64,000 nt of DNA from contig NW_027328114.1 in NCBI RefSeq assembly GCF_047675955.1, positions 186,001 through 250,000 of the forward strand. The letters are read 5' to 3'. The position numbers were made by a program, and so were the translations under genes. The notes beneath the pieces are model-generated. The model did not search any database, was not told the origin of the DNA, and saw only the letters and a list, made by a program, of their open reading frames with translations. Source of the DNA: Chlorocebus sabaeus. Its lineage: Eukaryota; Chordata; Mammalia; Primates; Cercopithecidae. How positions within the stretch are numbered: position 1 is the stretch's first letter; each line of letters opens with the position of its first letter. Positions 1-13,500 of this stretch are shown here, piece after piece.

Positions 1-3000
1 ACTGGAAAGAAGATTTCTGAGAAACTGCTTTGAGTTCTGTTAATTCATCTCAAAAGTTACAGCATTTCCCTCAAGAAGCATTTCGATAAGACTGTTTTTG
101 TGGATTTTGCAAAGTGATATTTGGAAGCCCATTGAGGGCTTTGCTGAAAAAGGAAATATCCTAAGATAAAAACTAAAAAGAAGCTTTCTGAGAAACTGCT
201 TTGTGTTCTGTTAATTCATCTCGCAGAGTTACAGCTTTCCCCTCCAGAAGTCTTTGGCTAAGACTGTTCTTGTGGAATTTGCAAAGTGATATTTCGAAGC
301 CCTTAGAGGGCTATGGTGAAAAAGGAAATACCCTAAGATAAAAACTGAAAAGAAGCTCTCTGAGAAACTGCTTTGTTTTCTGTTAAAACAACTCACAGAG
401 TTACAGCTTTCCCCTCAAGAAGCCTTTCGCAAAGACTGTTCTTTTTTAATTTGCAAAGTGATATTTGGAGGCCCATAAACGGCTACGTTGAAAAATAAAT
501 ATATTCCGTTAAAAACTGGAAAGAAGATTTCTGAGAAACTGCTTTGAGTTCTGTTAATTCATCTCACAGAGTTACAGCTTTTCCCTCAAGAAGCCTTTCG
601 ATAAGACTGTTTTTGTGGATTTTGCAAAGTGATATTTGGAAGCCCATTGAGGGCTTTGCTGAAAAAGGAAATATCCTAAGATAAAAAATAAAAAGAAGCT
701 TTCTGAGAAACTGCTTTGTTTTCTGTTAATTCATCTAATAGAGTTACAGCCTTCCGCTCCAGAAGCCATTCGCTAAGACTGTTCTTGTGGAATTTGCAAA
801 GTGATATTTGGAAGACCATAGAGGTCTACCGTGATAAAGGAAATATCCTAAGATAAAAACTGAAAAGAAGCTTTCTGAGAAACTGCTTTGTGTTCTGTTA
901 ATTCATCTAATAGAGTTACAGCCTTCCGCTCCAGAAGCCATTCGCTAAGACTGTTCTTGTGGAATTTGCAAAGTGATATTTGGAAGCCCATAGAGGATTA
1001 TGGTGAAAAAGGAAATATCTTCCGTTAAAAACTAGAAAGAGGCATTCTGAGAAACTAATTGTGTGTTCTCTTAATTCAACTCACAAAGTTACACCTTTCC
1101 CCTCAAAAAGTCTTTCCTTAAGACACTTTTTGTGGAAATTGGAAAAGGATACTTAGAAGCCCATAGAGGGTTATGGTGAAAAAAGAAATATCCTAAGACA
1201 AAAACTGAAAAGAATCTTTCTTACAAACTACTTTGTGCTCTGTTAATTCATGTCACAGATTTAGAGCTTTACCCTACAGAAGCCTTTCGCTAAGACTGTT
1301 CTTGTGGAATTTGCAAAGTGATATTTGGAAGCCCATAGAGTGCTATGGTGAAAAAGGAAATATCTTCCCTTAAAAATTGGAAAGAATATTTCTGAGAAAC
1401 TGGTTTGTGTTCTGTTAATTCATCTCACACAGATACAGCTTTCCCCTCAAGAAGCCTTTCCCTAAGACTGTTCTTGTGGAATTTGCAAAGTGATATTTGG
1501 AAGCCCATAGAGGGCTATGGTGAAAAAGGGAATATCTTCAGTTAAAAACTGGAAAGTAGCTTTCAGAGAAACAGTGTTGTGTTCCGTTAATTCATCTGAC
1601 AGCGTTACAGCTTTCCCCTCAAGAAGCCTTTTGCTAAGACTGTTCTTGTGGAATTTGCAAGGTGATATTTGGAGGCCCATAGAGGGCTATGGTGAAAAAG
1701 GAAATATCTTCAGTTGAAAACTTGAAAGAAGCTTTCTGAGAAACTGCGTTGTGTTCTGCTAATTCATCTCACAGAGTAACAACTTTCTCCTCAAGAAGCC
1801 TTTCGATAAGACAGTTCTGGAGGAATTTTCAAAGTGATATTTGGAAGCCCTTAAAGGGCTATGGTGAAAAGGAAATATCTTCCCTTAAAAACTTTAAAGA
1901 AGCTTTCTGAGAAACTGCTTTGTATTCTGTTAGTTCATCTCACAGAGTTACAGCTTTCCCCTCAAGAAGCCTTTTGCTAAGACTGTTTTTGTCGAAATTG
2001 GAAAGTGACACTTAGTATCCCATAGAGGGCTACGGTGAAAAAGGAAAAATCCTAAGACAAAAACTGAAAAGAAGTTTTCTGAAAAACTATTTTGTGCTCT
2101 GTTAATTCATCTCACAGAGTTACAGCTTTCCCCTCAAGAAGCCTTTAGTTAAGACTGTTCTTGTGGAATTTGCAAAGTGATATTGGGAAGCCCATAGATG
2201 TCCGTGGTGAAAAAGGAAATGTCCTAAGATGAAAACTGGAAAGAAGCTTTCTGAGAAACTGCTTTGTGTTCTATTATTTCATTTCACAGAGTTACAAGTT
2301 TCCCCTCAAGAAGCCTTTTTTTAAGCCTGTTCTTGTGAAATTTGCAAAGTGATATTTGGAAGCATAGAGAGGGCTAATGTGAAAAAGGAAATATCTTCCG
2401 TTAAAAACTGGAAAGAAGCTTTCTGAGATACTGCTTTGTGTTCTGTTAATTCACCTCACAGAGTTACAGCTTTCCCCTCAAGAAGCCTTTTGCTAAGGCT
2501 GTTCTTGTGGAATTTGCAAAGTGATATTTGGAAGCCCATAGAGGACTACAGTTAAAAAGGAAACATTTTCCGTTAAAAACTGGAAAGAAGCTTTCTGCGA
2601 AACTGCTTTGTGTTCTGTTAATTCAATTCACACAGTTACAGCTTTCCCCTCAAGAAGCCTTTCCCTAAGACTGTTCTTGTGGAATTTGCAAAGTGATATT
2701 TGAAAGCCCATGGAGGGCTATGGTGAAAAAGGGAATATCTTCAGTTAAAAACTGGAAAGTAGATTTCAGAGAAACAGCGTTGTGTTCCGTTAATTCATCT
2801 CACAGAGTTACAGCTTTCCACTCAAGAAGCCTTTGGTTAAGACTGTTCTTGAGAAATTAGCAAAGTGATATTTCGAAGTCCATAGAGGGCTATGGTGAAA
2901 AGGGAAATATGTTCAGTTAAAAAGTTTAAAGAAGCATTCTGAGAAACTGCTTTGTGTTCTCTTAATTGATCTCACAGAGTTACAGCTTTCCCCTCAAGAA

Positions 3001-5799
3001 GCCTTTCGCTAAGACTGTTCATGTGGAATTTGGAATGTGATATGTAGAACCCCTAGAGGGCTATGGTGAAAAAGGGAATATCTTCCGTTAAAAACTGGAA
3101 AGAAGCATTCTGAGAAACTGCTTTGTGTTCTGCTAATTCATCTCACAGAATTACAGCTTTCCCCTCATGAAGTCTTTGGCTAAGACTGTTCTTGTGTAAT
3201 TTGTAAAGTGATATTTGGAAGCCCATAGAGGTCTATGGTGAAAAAGGACATATCTTCCGTTAAAAACTGGATAGAAGCATTCTGAGAAACTGCCGTGTGT
3301 TCTGTTAAAGCATCTCACCGAGTGACAGCTTTCCCCTCAAGAAGGCTTTTGCTAAGACTGTTCTTGTGGGATTTGCAAAGTGCTATTTGGAAGCCCTAGA
3401 GCTCTATGGTGGAAAAGGAAATATCCTAAGATAAAAACTGAAAAGAAGCTTTCTAAGAAACTGCTTTGTGTTCTGTTAATTCATCTCACAGAGTTACAGC
3501 TTACCGCTCAAGAAGCCTTTCGCTAAGACTGTTCTTGTGGAATTTGCAAAGCGATATCTGGAAGACCATAGAGGGCTATGGTGAAGAAGGAAATATCTTC
3601 CGTTAAAAACTGGAAAGAGGCTTTCTGAGAAACTGCTTTGTGTTCTGTTATTTCATCTCACAGAGTTACAGCTTTCCTCTCAAGTAGTCTATCGCTAAGA
3701 CAGTTTTTGTGGAATTTGCAAAGTGATATTTGGAAGCCCATAGAGGGCTATGGTGAAAAAGGAAATATCTTCCGTTAAAAGCTGGAAAGAGGCATTCTGA
3801 GAAACTCCTTTGTGTTCTCTTAATTCAACTCACAGAGTTACACCTTTCATCTCAAGAAGTTTTCCTTAAGACAGTTTTTGTGGAAATTGGAAAGGGATAC
3901 TTAGCAGCCCATAGAGGGCCATGGTGAAAAAAGAAATATCCTAAGACAAAAACTGAAAAGAATCTTTCTTACAAACTACTTTGTGCTCTGTTAATTTATG
4001 TCACAGACTTAGAGCTTTCCCCTACAGAAGCCTTTCGCTAAGACTGTTCTTGTGGAATTTGCAAAGTGATATTCGGAGGCCGTAGAGTGCTATGGTGAAA
4101 AAGGAAATATCTTCCGTTAAAAATTGGAAAGAATATTTCTGAGAAACTGGTTTGTGTTCTGTTAATTCATCTCACAGAGTTACAGCTTTCCCCTCAAGAA
4201 GCCTTTCCCTAAGACTGTTCTTGTGGAATATGCAGAGTGATATTTTTAAGCCCTTACAGGGCTATGGTGAAAAAGGGAATATCTTCAGTTAAAAACTGTA
4301 TAGAAGTTTTTTGAGAAACTGCTTTGTGTTCTGTTAATTCATCTCACAGAGTTACAGCTTTCCCCTCAAGAAGACTCTCCCTAAGACTGTTCTTGTGGTA
4401 TTTTCTAAGTGATATTTGGAAGCCCATAGAGGGCTATGGTGAAAAAGGAAGTATCTTACGTTAAAAAGTGGAAAAAGGCTTTCAGAGAAACTGCTTTGTG
4501 TTCTGTTAACTCATCTCACAGAGTTACAGCTTTCCCCTCAAGAAGCCTTTCCCTAAGACTGTTCTTGTGGAATTTTCAAAGTGATATTTGGAAGCCCATA
4601 GATGGCTAAGGTGAAAAAGGAAATATCTTCCGTTAAAAACTGAAAAGATGCTTTCGGCAAAACAGCTTTGTGTTCTGTTACTTCACCTCACAGAGTTACA
4701 GCTTTTCCCTCAAGAAGCCTTTCGCTAAGACTGTTCTTGTGGAATTTTCAAAGTGGTATTCGGAAGTCCATAGAGGGCTCTGGTGAAAAAGGAAATATCT
4801 TCAGTTAAAAACTGGAAAGAAGCTTTCTGAGAAACTGCTTTGTGTTCTGTTAATTCATCTCACAGAGTTACAGCTTTTCCCTCAAGAAGCCTTTCGCTAA
4901 GACAGTTCTTGTGGAACATGCAAAGTGATATTTGGAAGACCATGGAGGGCTACGGTTAAAAAGGAAATATCTTCCGTTAAAAACTGCAAAGAATCTTTCT
5001 GAGAAACTGCTTTGTTTTCTGTTAATTCATCTCACAGAGTTACAGCTTTCCCCTCAAGAAGCCTTTCGCTAAGACTGTTCTTGTGGAATTTGCAAAGTGA
5101 TATTTGGAAGCCCATAGAGGGCTATTGTGAAAAAGGAAATACCTTCCGTTAAAAACTGGAAAGAGGCTTTCTGAGAAACTGCTTTGTGTTCTGTTAACTC
5201 ATTTCACAGACTTACATCTTTCCCCTCAAGAAGCCTTTCGCTAAGACTGTTCTTGTGGAATTTGCAAAGTGATATTTGGAAGCCCTTAGTGGTCTATGGT
5301 GAAAAAGGAAATATCCTAAGATAAAGACTGAAAATTAATTTTCTGAGAAACTGCTTTGTATTCTGTTAGTTCATCTCACAGAGTTAGAGCTTTCCCCTCC
5401 AGAAGCCTTTCGCTAAGACTGTTTTTGTGAAAATTGGAAAGTGATACTAAGTATCCCATAGAGGGCTATGGTGAAAAAGGAAATATCCTAAGACAAAAAC
5501 TGAAAAGAAGCTTTCTGAAAAACTACTTTGTGCTCTGTTAATTCATCTCACAGAGTTACAGCTTTCCCCTCAAGAAGCCTTTCGCGAAGACTGTTCTTGC
5601 GGATTTTGCAAAGTGATATTTGGAAGCCCATAGATGTCTATGGTGAAAAAGGAAATATCCTAAGATGAAAACTGGAAAGAAGCTTTCTGAGAAACTTATT
5701 TGTGTTCTATTATTTCATTTCACAGAGTTACAGGTATCTCCTCAAGAATCCTTTTGTTAAGCCTCTTCTTGTGAAATTTGCAAAGTGATATTTGGAAGC
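1..5799 (+). repeat. Large duplicated satellite segment, copy A
   Basis: This segment matches 15,631-21,429 at a constant offset of 15,630 bp, and its first 3,462 bp also match 11,335-14,796 at an offset of 11,334 bp. No difference was seen in the blocks compared line by line (1-510, 3,421-3,660, 5,041-5,160, 5,701-5,799). Identity stops sharply: positions 5,791-5,799 and 21,421-21,429 agree, then 5,800 is c and 21,430 is a, and the sequences part. The left end is cut by the window edge, so the true copy may be longer. Inside the segment there is a second, older and clearly diverged periodicity of about 3,436 bp (1,921 region against 5,357 region). Confidence 0.93.
3748..3764 (-). promoter_or_regulatory. 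pJ-alpha (A-box) motif, representative site
   Basis: The plus-strand word ctatggtgaaaaaggaa is the exact complement of the published A-box consensus TTCCTTTTYCACCRTAG. It occupies the place in the monomer where B-type monomers carry the CENP-B box. One clear site is given as an example; the same or near-same 17 bp recurs in most monomers of both arms. Its presence is what the sequence shows; protein binding here is not shown. Confidence 0.8.
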
Positions 5800-8700
5800 C
5801 CTTAGAGGGCTACGGTAAAAAAGGAAATATCTTCAGTTAAAAACTGGAAAGAAGCATTCTGAGAAACTGGTTTCTGTTCTGTTAATTCATCTCACAGCGT
5901 TACATGTTTTCCCTCAAGGATCCTTTCGCTAAGACTGTTCTTGTGGAATTTGCAAAGTGATATTTGGAAGCCCATAGAGGGCTATGTGAAAAAGGAAATA
6001 TCTTCAGATTAAAACTGGAAATAAGCTCTCTGAGAAACTTCCTTGTGTTCTCTTAATTCATCTCACAGAGTAACAGCTTTCCACTCAAGAAGCCTTTCGC
6101 TAAGACTGTTCTTTTTGAATTTGCAAAGTGAAATTTGGAAGCCCATAGAGGGTTATGGTGAAAAACGAAATATCTTCCTTTAAAAACGGAAAAGAAGCTT
6201 TCTGAGAAACTGCTTTGTGTTCTGTTGGTTCATCTCACAGAGTTACATCTTTCCCTTCCTGAAGCCGTTCAATTGGACTATTCTTGTGAAATTTTCAAAG
6301 TGATATTTGGAAACCCTTAGAAGGCTATGGTGAAAAAGGAAATATCTTCCTTTAATAACTGGAAAGAAGCTTTCTGAGAAACTACTTTGTGTTCTGTTAA
6401 TACATCTCACCGAGTTACAGCTTTCCTCTCAAGAAGCCTTTCTGTAAACCTCTTCTTGTGGAATTTGCAAAGTGATATTTGGAAGCCCATAGAGGCCTTC
6501 GGTGAAAAAGGAAATATCTTTGGTTAAAACTGAAAGAAAGATTTCTGAAAGACTGCTTTGTGTTTTGTTAATTCATGTCACAGAGTTACAGCTTTCCCCT
6601 CCATAAGCCTTTCGCTAAGTCTGTTATTGTGGAATTTGCAAAGAGATATTTGGAAGCCCATGGAGGGCTTTGGTGAAAAAGGAAATATAATAAGATTAAA
6701 ACTGAAAAGAAGCTTTCTGAGAAATGTTTTGTGTTCTGTTAATTCATCTCACAGAGTTACAGGTTTTAACTCAAGAAGCCCTTCGCAAAGACTGTTCTTG
6801 GGTAATTAGCAAAGTGATATTTGGAAGCTCTTAGAGGGCTATGCGAAAAAGGAAATATCTTCAGTTAAAAACTGGTAAGAAGCTTTCTGAGAAACTTCTT
6901 TTTGTTCTCTTAATGCATCTCACAGAGTTACAGCTTTCCCTTCAAGAAGCCTTTCGCTAAGACTGTTCTTGTGGAATTTACAAAGTGAAATTTGGAAGCC
7001 CTTAGAGGGCTATAGTGAAAAAGGAAATATCTTCCGTTAAAAACCGAAAAGAAGACTTCTGAGAAATTGCTTTGTGTTCTGTTAGTTCATCTCACAGAGT
7101 TACAGCTTTCCTGTCAAGAAGCCTTTCACTAAGACTCTTCTTGTGAAACTACAAAGTGATATTTGAGAATCCATAGAGGGCTATATCGAAAAAGGAAATA
7201 TGTTCAGTTAAAAACTTGAAAGAAACCTTCTGAGAAACTGCTTTGTGTTCTGTTAATTCAACTCACAGCGTTACAGCTTTCCCCTCAAGAAACGTTTCGC
7301 TAAGACTGTTCTTTTGGAATTTGCAAAGTGATATTTGTAATCCCATAGAGGGCTACGGTGAAAAAGGAAATATCCTATGATAAAAACTGAAAATAAGCTT
7401 TCTGAGAAACTGCTTTGTGTTCTGTTAATTCATCTCACAGAGTTACAGCTTTCCCCTCAAGAAGTCTTTCTCTGAGACTGTTCTTGTGGAATTTGGAAAG
7501 TGAAATTTGGACGCGGTAGAGGGCTATGGTGAAAAGGGTAGAATCTTTCGTTAAAAACCGAAAAGAAGCTTTCTGAGAAACTGCTTTGCGTTCTGTTAGT
7601 TCATCTCACAGGGTTAGAGCTTTCCCCTCAAGAAGCCGTTCACTAGGACTATTATTTGTGAAATTTTTAAAGTGATATTTGGAAACATTTAGAGGAATAT
7701 GGTGAAAAAAGAAATATATTCCGTTAAAAACTGTCAAAAAACTTTCTGATAAACTACCGTGTATTCTGTTAATATATCGTAACGAGTTACAGCTTTCCTC
7801 TCAGGAAGCCTTTCTTTAAGGCTGTTCTTGTAGAATTTGTAAAGTGACATTTGGAAGCCTATAGAGGGCTACGGTGAAAAAGGAAATATCTTCCGTTAAA
7901 AACTGGAAGGAATATTTCGGAGAAACTACTTTGTTTTCTGTTAATTCATCTCACAGAGTTACAGGTTTCCCCTCAAGAAGCCTTTCGGTAAGTCTGTTCT
8001 TGTTGAATTTCCAAAGTGATATTTGGAAGCCCATAGAAGGTTACGGTGAAAAAGGAAATATCTTCCGTTAAAAACTGGAAAGAAGCTTTCTGAAAAACTG
8101 CCGTGTGTTCTGGTAATACATCTCACCGAGATACTGCTTTCCTCTCAAATAGCCCTTCGCTGAGACTGTTCTTGTGGGATTTGCAACATGATATTTGGAA
8201 GGCCATAGTAGGCTATGGTGAAAAAGAAAATATCTTCCGTAAAAAACTGGAAAGAAGATTTCTGAGAAACTCCTTTGTGTTCTGCTAATACATCTCAAGC
8301 AGTTACAGCTTTCTCCTCAAGAAGCCGATCACTAAGACTGTTCTTGTAGAATTTGCAAAGTGATATTTGGAAGCCCATAGAGGGCTATGGTGAAAAAGGA
8401 AATATCTTCCCTTAAAATCTGGAAATAAGCTTTCTGAGAAACTGCCATGTGTTCTCTTAATGCACCTCACCGAGTTTCACCTTTCCCCTCAAGAAGACTT
8501 TCGCTAGGACTGTTCTTGTGGGATTTGCAAAGTGATATTTGGAAGTCCATAGAGGGCTACGGTGAAAAAGGAAATTTCTTCCGTTAAAAACTGGAAAAAT
8601 ATTCCTGAGAAATTGCTATTTGTTCTGTTAATTCATCTCACAGTGTTACAGCTTCACCTCCAGAGGCCTTTCGCTAAGACTGTTCTTGTGGAATTTGCAA

Positions 8701-10500
8701 AGTGATATTTGGAAGCCCGTATAAGGCCATTTTGAAAAAGGAATTATCCTAAGATAGAAACTGAAAATAAGTTTTCTGAGAAACTGCTTTGTGTTCTGTC
8801 AGTTCAACTCACAGTGTTACAGCTTTCCCCTCAAGAAGCCTTTTGCTAAGGCTGTTGTTGTGAAATTTTCAAAGTGATATTTCGAAGCCCATAGAGGGCT
8901 ATGGTGAAAAAGGAAATATCTTCCGTTAAAAACTTGAGAGTAGCTTTCAGAGAATCTGCCGTGTGTTATGTTAATACATCTCACCGAGTTATAGCTTGAC
9001 CCTCAAGAAGCCTTTCACTAAGACAGTTCTTGTGGGATTTGCAAAGTTATCTTTGGAAGCCCATAGAGGGCTATGGTGAAAATTGAAATATCTTCAGTTA
9101 AAAAGTGGAAAGAAGCTTCTGAGAAACTGCTTTGTGTTCTGTTAATTCATTTCACAGAGTTACAGCTTTCCCCTCAAGAAGCCTTTCACTAAAACTGTTC
9201 TTGTGGAATTTGCAAAGTGATCTTTGGAAGACGAAAGAGGGCTATGGTGAAAAAGGAAATATTCTAAGATAGAAACCGAAAAGAAGATTTCTGAGAAACT
9301 GCTTTGTGTTCTGTTAATTCATCTCACAGGGTTACAGCTTCCGTTCCAGAAGCCTTTCGCTAAGACTGTTCTTGTGGAATTTGCAAAGTAATATTTGGAA
9401 GTCCATACAGGGCTATGGTGAAAAAGGAAATATCTTCAGTTAAAAATTGTAAAGAAGCTTTCTGAGAAACTGCTTTGTGTTCTGCTAATTCATCTCACAG
9501 AGTTACAGCCTTCCCCTCATTAAGCCTTTCGCTAAGGCTGTTCTTGTGGAATTTTGAAAGAGATATTTAGAAGCCCATAGAGGGCTATGGTGAAAAAGGA
9601 AATATCTTCCGTTAAAAACTGGAAAGAAGCTTTCTGAGAAGCTGCTATGTGTTCTCTTAATTCATCTCACAGAGTTACACACTTTCCCCTCAGGAAGCCT
9701 TTCGCTAAGACTGTTCTTGTGGAATTTGCAAAGTGTTATTTGGAAGACCTTAGGGGGCTATGGTAAAAAGGAAATATCTTCCGTTAAAAACTGGAAAGAA
9801 GATTTCTAAGAAACTACTTTGTGTTCTGTTAGTTCATCTCACAGAGTTACAGATTTCCCCTCCAGAAGCCCTTAACTAAGACTCTTCTTTAGGAATTTGC
9901 AAAGTGATATTTGGTAGCCCAAAGTGGGCTATGGTGAAAAAGGTAATAACTTCAGTTAAAAACTGAAAAGAAATATTCTGAGAAACTGCTTTGTGTTCTG
10001 TTTTATCTCAAAGAGTTACACCTTTCCCCTCAAGAAGCCTTTCGCTAAGACTGCTCTTGTGTAATTTGCAAAGTGATATTTAGAAGCCCTCAGAGGGCTA
10101 TAGTGAAAAAGGAAATATCCTAAGATAAAAACTGAAAAGAACCTTTCTGATAAACTGCTATCTGTTCTCTTAGTTTATCTCACAGTGTTACAGCTTTCCG
10201 CTCAAGGAGCCGTTCACTAAGACTGTTCTTGTGGAATTTACCAAGTGACATTTGGAAGCCCTTAGAGGACTATAGTGAAAAAGTAAATATCCTAAGATAA
10301 AAACTGAAAATAAACTTTCTGAGAAACTGCTTTGTTTTCTGTTAATTCAACTCACAGAGTTACAGCTTTACCCTCAAGAAGCCTTTCGCTAAGGCTGCTG
10401 TTGTGGTATTTGCAAAGTGATATTTGGAAGCCATTAGAGGGCTACGGTGAAAAAGGAAATATCTTCAGTTAAAAACTGAAAAGAATCTTTCTGAGAAACT
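5800..10500 (+). repeat. Diverged monomeric alpha satellite, not duplicated in the window
   Basis: About 27 monomers that differ from one another and that I could not match at high identity elsewhere in the window. Several two-monomer combinations recur here: a monomer with a ccgttcact variant followed by one with ctcaccgag and gtgggattt, for example near 7,610-7,830. One monomer (6,497-6,513) carries TTCG at the position where a CENP-B box would lie, but without the CGGG half. No non-satellite insertion is visible. Confidence 0.85.
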
Positions 10501-13500
10501 GCTGTGTGTTCTGTTAATTCATCTCAAAGAATTAGAGCATTCCCCTGAAGACACCTTCCGCTAAGACTGTTCTTGTGGAATTTGCAAAGTGATAATTGGA
10601 AGCCCATAGATGGCTATGGTGAAAAAGGAAATATCCTAAGATAAAAACCGAGAAGAAGCTTTCTGAGAAACTGCTTTGTGTTCTTTTAGTTAATCTCACA
10701 GTGTTACCAATTTCCCCTCAAGAAGCCATTCAGTAAGACTGTTCTTGTGAAATTTTCAAAGTGATATTTGGAAGCCCTTATTGGGCTATGTTGAAAAAGG
10801 AAATATCTTCTTTTAAAAACTAGAAAGAAGCACTCTGAGAAACTGCCGCGTGTTCTGTTAATATATCTCACCGAGTTACAGCTTTCTCCACAAGAAGCCT
10901 TTCGCTGAGACTGTTCCTGTGGGATTGGCATAGTGATATTTGGAAACCCATAGAGGGCTATGGTGAAAAAGGAAATATCCTAAGATAAAAACTGGAAAGA
11001 AGATTTCTGAGAAACTGCTTTGTGTTCTGTTAATTCATCTCACAGAGTTACAGCTTTCCCCTAAAGAAGTCTTTGGCTAAGACTGTTCTTGTGGAATTTG
11101 CAAAGTGATATTTCGAAGCCCTTAGAGGGCTATGGTGAAAAAGGAAATACCCTAAGATAAAAACTGAAAAGAAGCCCTCTGAGAAACTGCTTTGTTTTCT
11201 GTTAAATCAACTCACAGAGTTACAGCTTTCCCCTCAAGAAGCCTTTTGCAAAGACTGTTCTTGTGGAATTTGCAAAGTGATATTTGGAGGCCCATAAATG
11301 GCTACGGTGAAAAAATAAATATATTCCGTTAAAAACTGGAAAGAAGATTTCTGAGAAACTGCTTTGAGTTCTGTTAATTCATCTCAAAAGTTACAGCATT
11401 TCCCTCAAGAAGCATTTCGATAAGACTGTTTTTGTGGATTTTGCAAAGTGATATTTGGAAGCCCATTGAGGGCTTTGCTGAAAAAGGAAATATCCTAAGA
11501 TAAAAACTAAAAAGAAGCTTTCTGAGAAACTGCTTTGTGTTCTGTTAATTCATCTCGCAGAGTTACAGCTTTCCCCTCCAGAAGTCTTTGGCTAAGACTG
11601 TTCTTGTGGAATTTGCAAAGTGATATTTCGAAGCCCTTAGAGGGCTATGGTGAAAAAGGAAATACCCTAAGATAAAAACTGAAAAGAAGCTCTCTGAGAA
11701 ACTGCTTTGTTTTCTGTTAAAACAACTCACAGAGTTACAGCTTTCCCCTCAAGAAGCCTTTCGCAAAGACTGTTCTTTTTTAATTTGCAAAGTGATATTT
11801 GGAGGCCCATAAACGGCTACGTTGAAAAATAAATATATTCCGTTAAAAACTGGAAAGAAGATTTCTGAGAAACTGCTTTGAGTTCTGTTAATTCATCTCA
11901 CAGAGTTACAGCTTTTCCCTCAAGAAGCCTTTCGATAAGACTGTTTTTGTGGATTTTGCAAAGTGATATTTGGAAGCCCATTGAGGGCTTTGCTGAAAAA
12001 GGAAATATCCTAAGATAAAAAATAAAAAGAAGCTTTCTGAGAAACTGCTTTGTTTTCTGTTAATTCATCTAATAGAGTTACAGCCTTCCGCTCCAGAAGC
12101 CATTCGCTAAGACTGTTCTTGTGGAATTTGCAAAGTGATATTTGGAAGACCATAGAGGTCTACCGTGATAAAGGAAATATCCTAAGATAAAAACTGAAAA
12201 GAAGCTTTCTGAGAAACTGCTTTGTGTTCTGTTAATTCATCTAATAGAGTTACAGCCTTCCGCTCCAGAAGCCATTCGCTAAGACTGTTCTTGTGGAATT
12301 TGCAAAGTGATATTTGGAAGCCCATAGAGGATTATGGTGAAAAAGGAAATATCTTCCGTTAAAAACTAGAAAGAGGCATTCTGAGAAACTAATTGTGTGT
12401 TCTCTTAATTCAACTCACAAAGTTACACCTTTCCCCTCAAAAAGTCTTTCCTTAAGACACTTTTTGTGGAAATTGGAAAAGGATACTTAGAAGCCCATAG
12501 AGGGTTATGGTGAAAAAAGAAATATCCTAAGACAAAAACTGAAAAGAATCTTTCTTACAAACTACTTTGTGCTCTGTTAATTCATGTCACAGATTTAGAG
12601 CTTTACCCTACAGAAGCCTTTCGCTAAGACTGTTCTTGTGGAATTTGCAAAGTGATATTTGGAAGCCCATAGAGTGCTATGGTGAAAAAGGAAATATCTT
12701 CCCTTAAAAATTGGAAAGAATATTTCTGAGAAACTGGTTTGTGTTCTGTTAATTCATCTCACACAGATACAGCTTTCCCCTCAAGAAGCCTTTCCCTAAG
12801 ACTGTTCTTGTGGAATTTGCAAAGTGATATTTGGAAGCCCATAGAGGGCTATGGTGAAAAAGGGAATATCTTCAGTTAAAAACTGGAAAGTAGCTTTCAG
12901 AGAAACAGTGTTGTGTTCCGTTAATTCATCTGACAGCGTTACAGCTTTCCCCTCAAGAAGCCTTTTGCTAAGACTGTTCTTGTGGAATTTGCAAGGTGAT
13001 ATTTGGAGGCCCATAGAGGGCTATGGTGAAAAAGGAAATATCTTCAGTTGAAAACTTGAAAGAAGCTTTCTGAGAAACTGCGTTGTGTTCTGCTAATTCA
13101 TCTCACAGAGTAACAACTTTCTCCTCAAGAAGCCTTTCGATAAGACAGTTCTGGAGGAATTTTCAAAGTGATATTTGGAAGCCCTTAAAGGGCTATGGTG
13201 AAAAGGAAATATCTTCCCTTAAAAACTTTAAAGAAGCTTTCTGAGAAACTGCTTTGTATTCTGTTAGTTCATCTCACAGAGTTACAGCTTTCCCCTCAAG
13301 AAGCCTTTTGCTAAGACTGTTTTTGTCGAAATTGGAAAGTGACACTTAGTATCCCATAGAGGGCTACGGTGAAAAAGGAAAAATCCTAAGACAAAAACTG
13401 AAAAGAAGTTTTCTGAAAAACTATTTTGTGCTCTGTTAATTCATCTCACAGAGTTACAGCTTTCCCCTCAAGAAGCCTTTAGTTAAGACTGTTCTTGTGG

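Noticed and set aside
1462..1717. Short open frames on both strands in satellite (repeated near 12,796-13,051 and 17,092-17,347 and in many other monomers)
   Set aside because: A 171-bp period is divisible by three, so the same 57-residue pattern is read again and again. The peptides (SVNSSHRVTAFPSRSLSLRL-like) are translated satellite, with no start context or family similarity.
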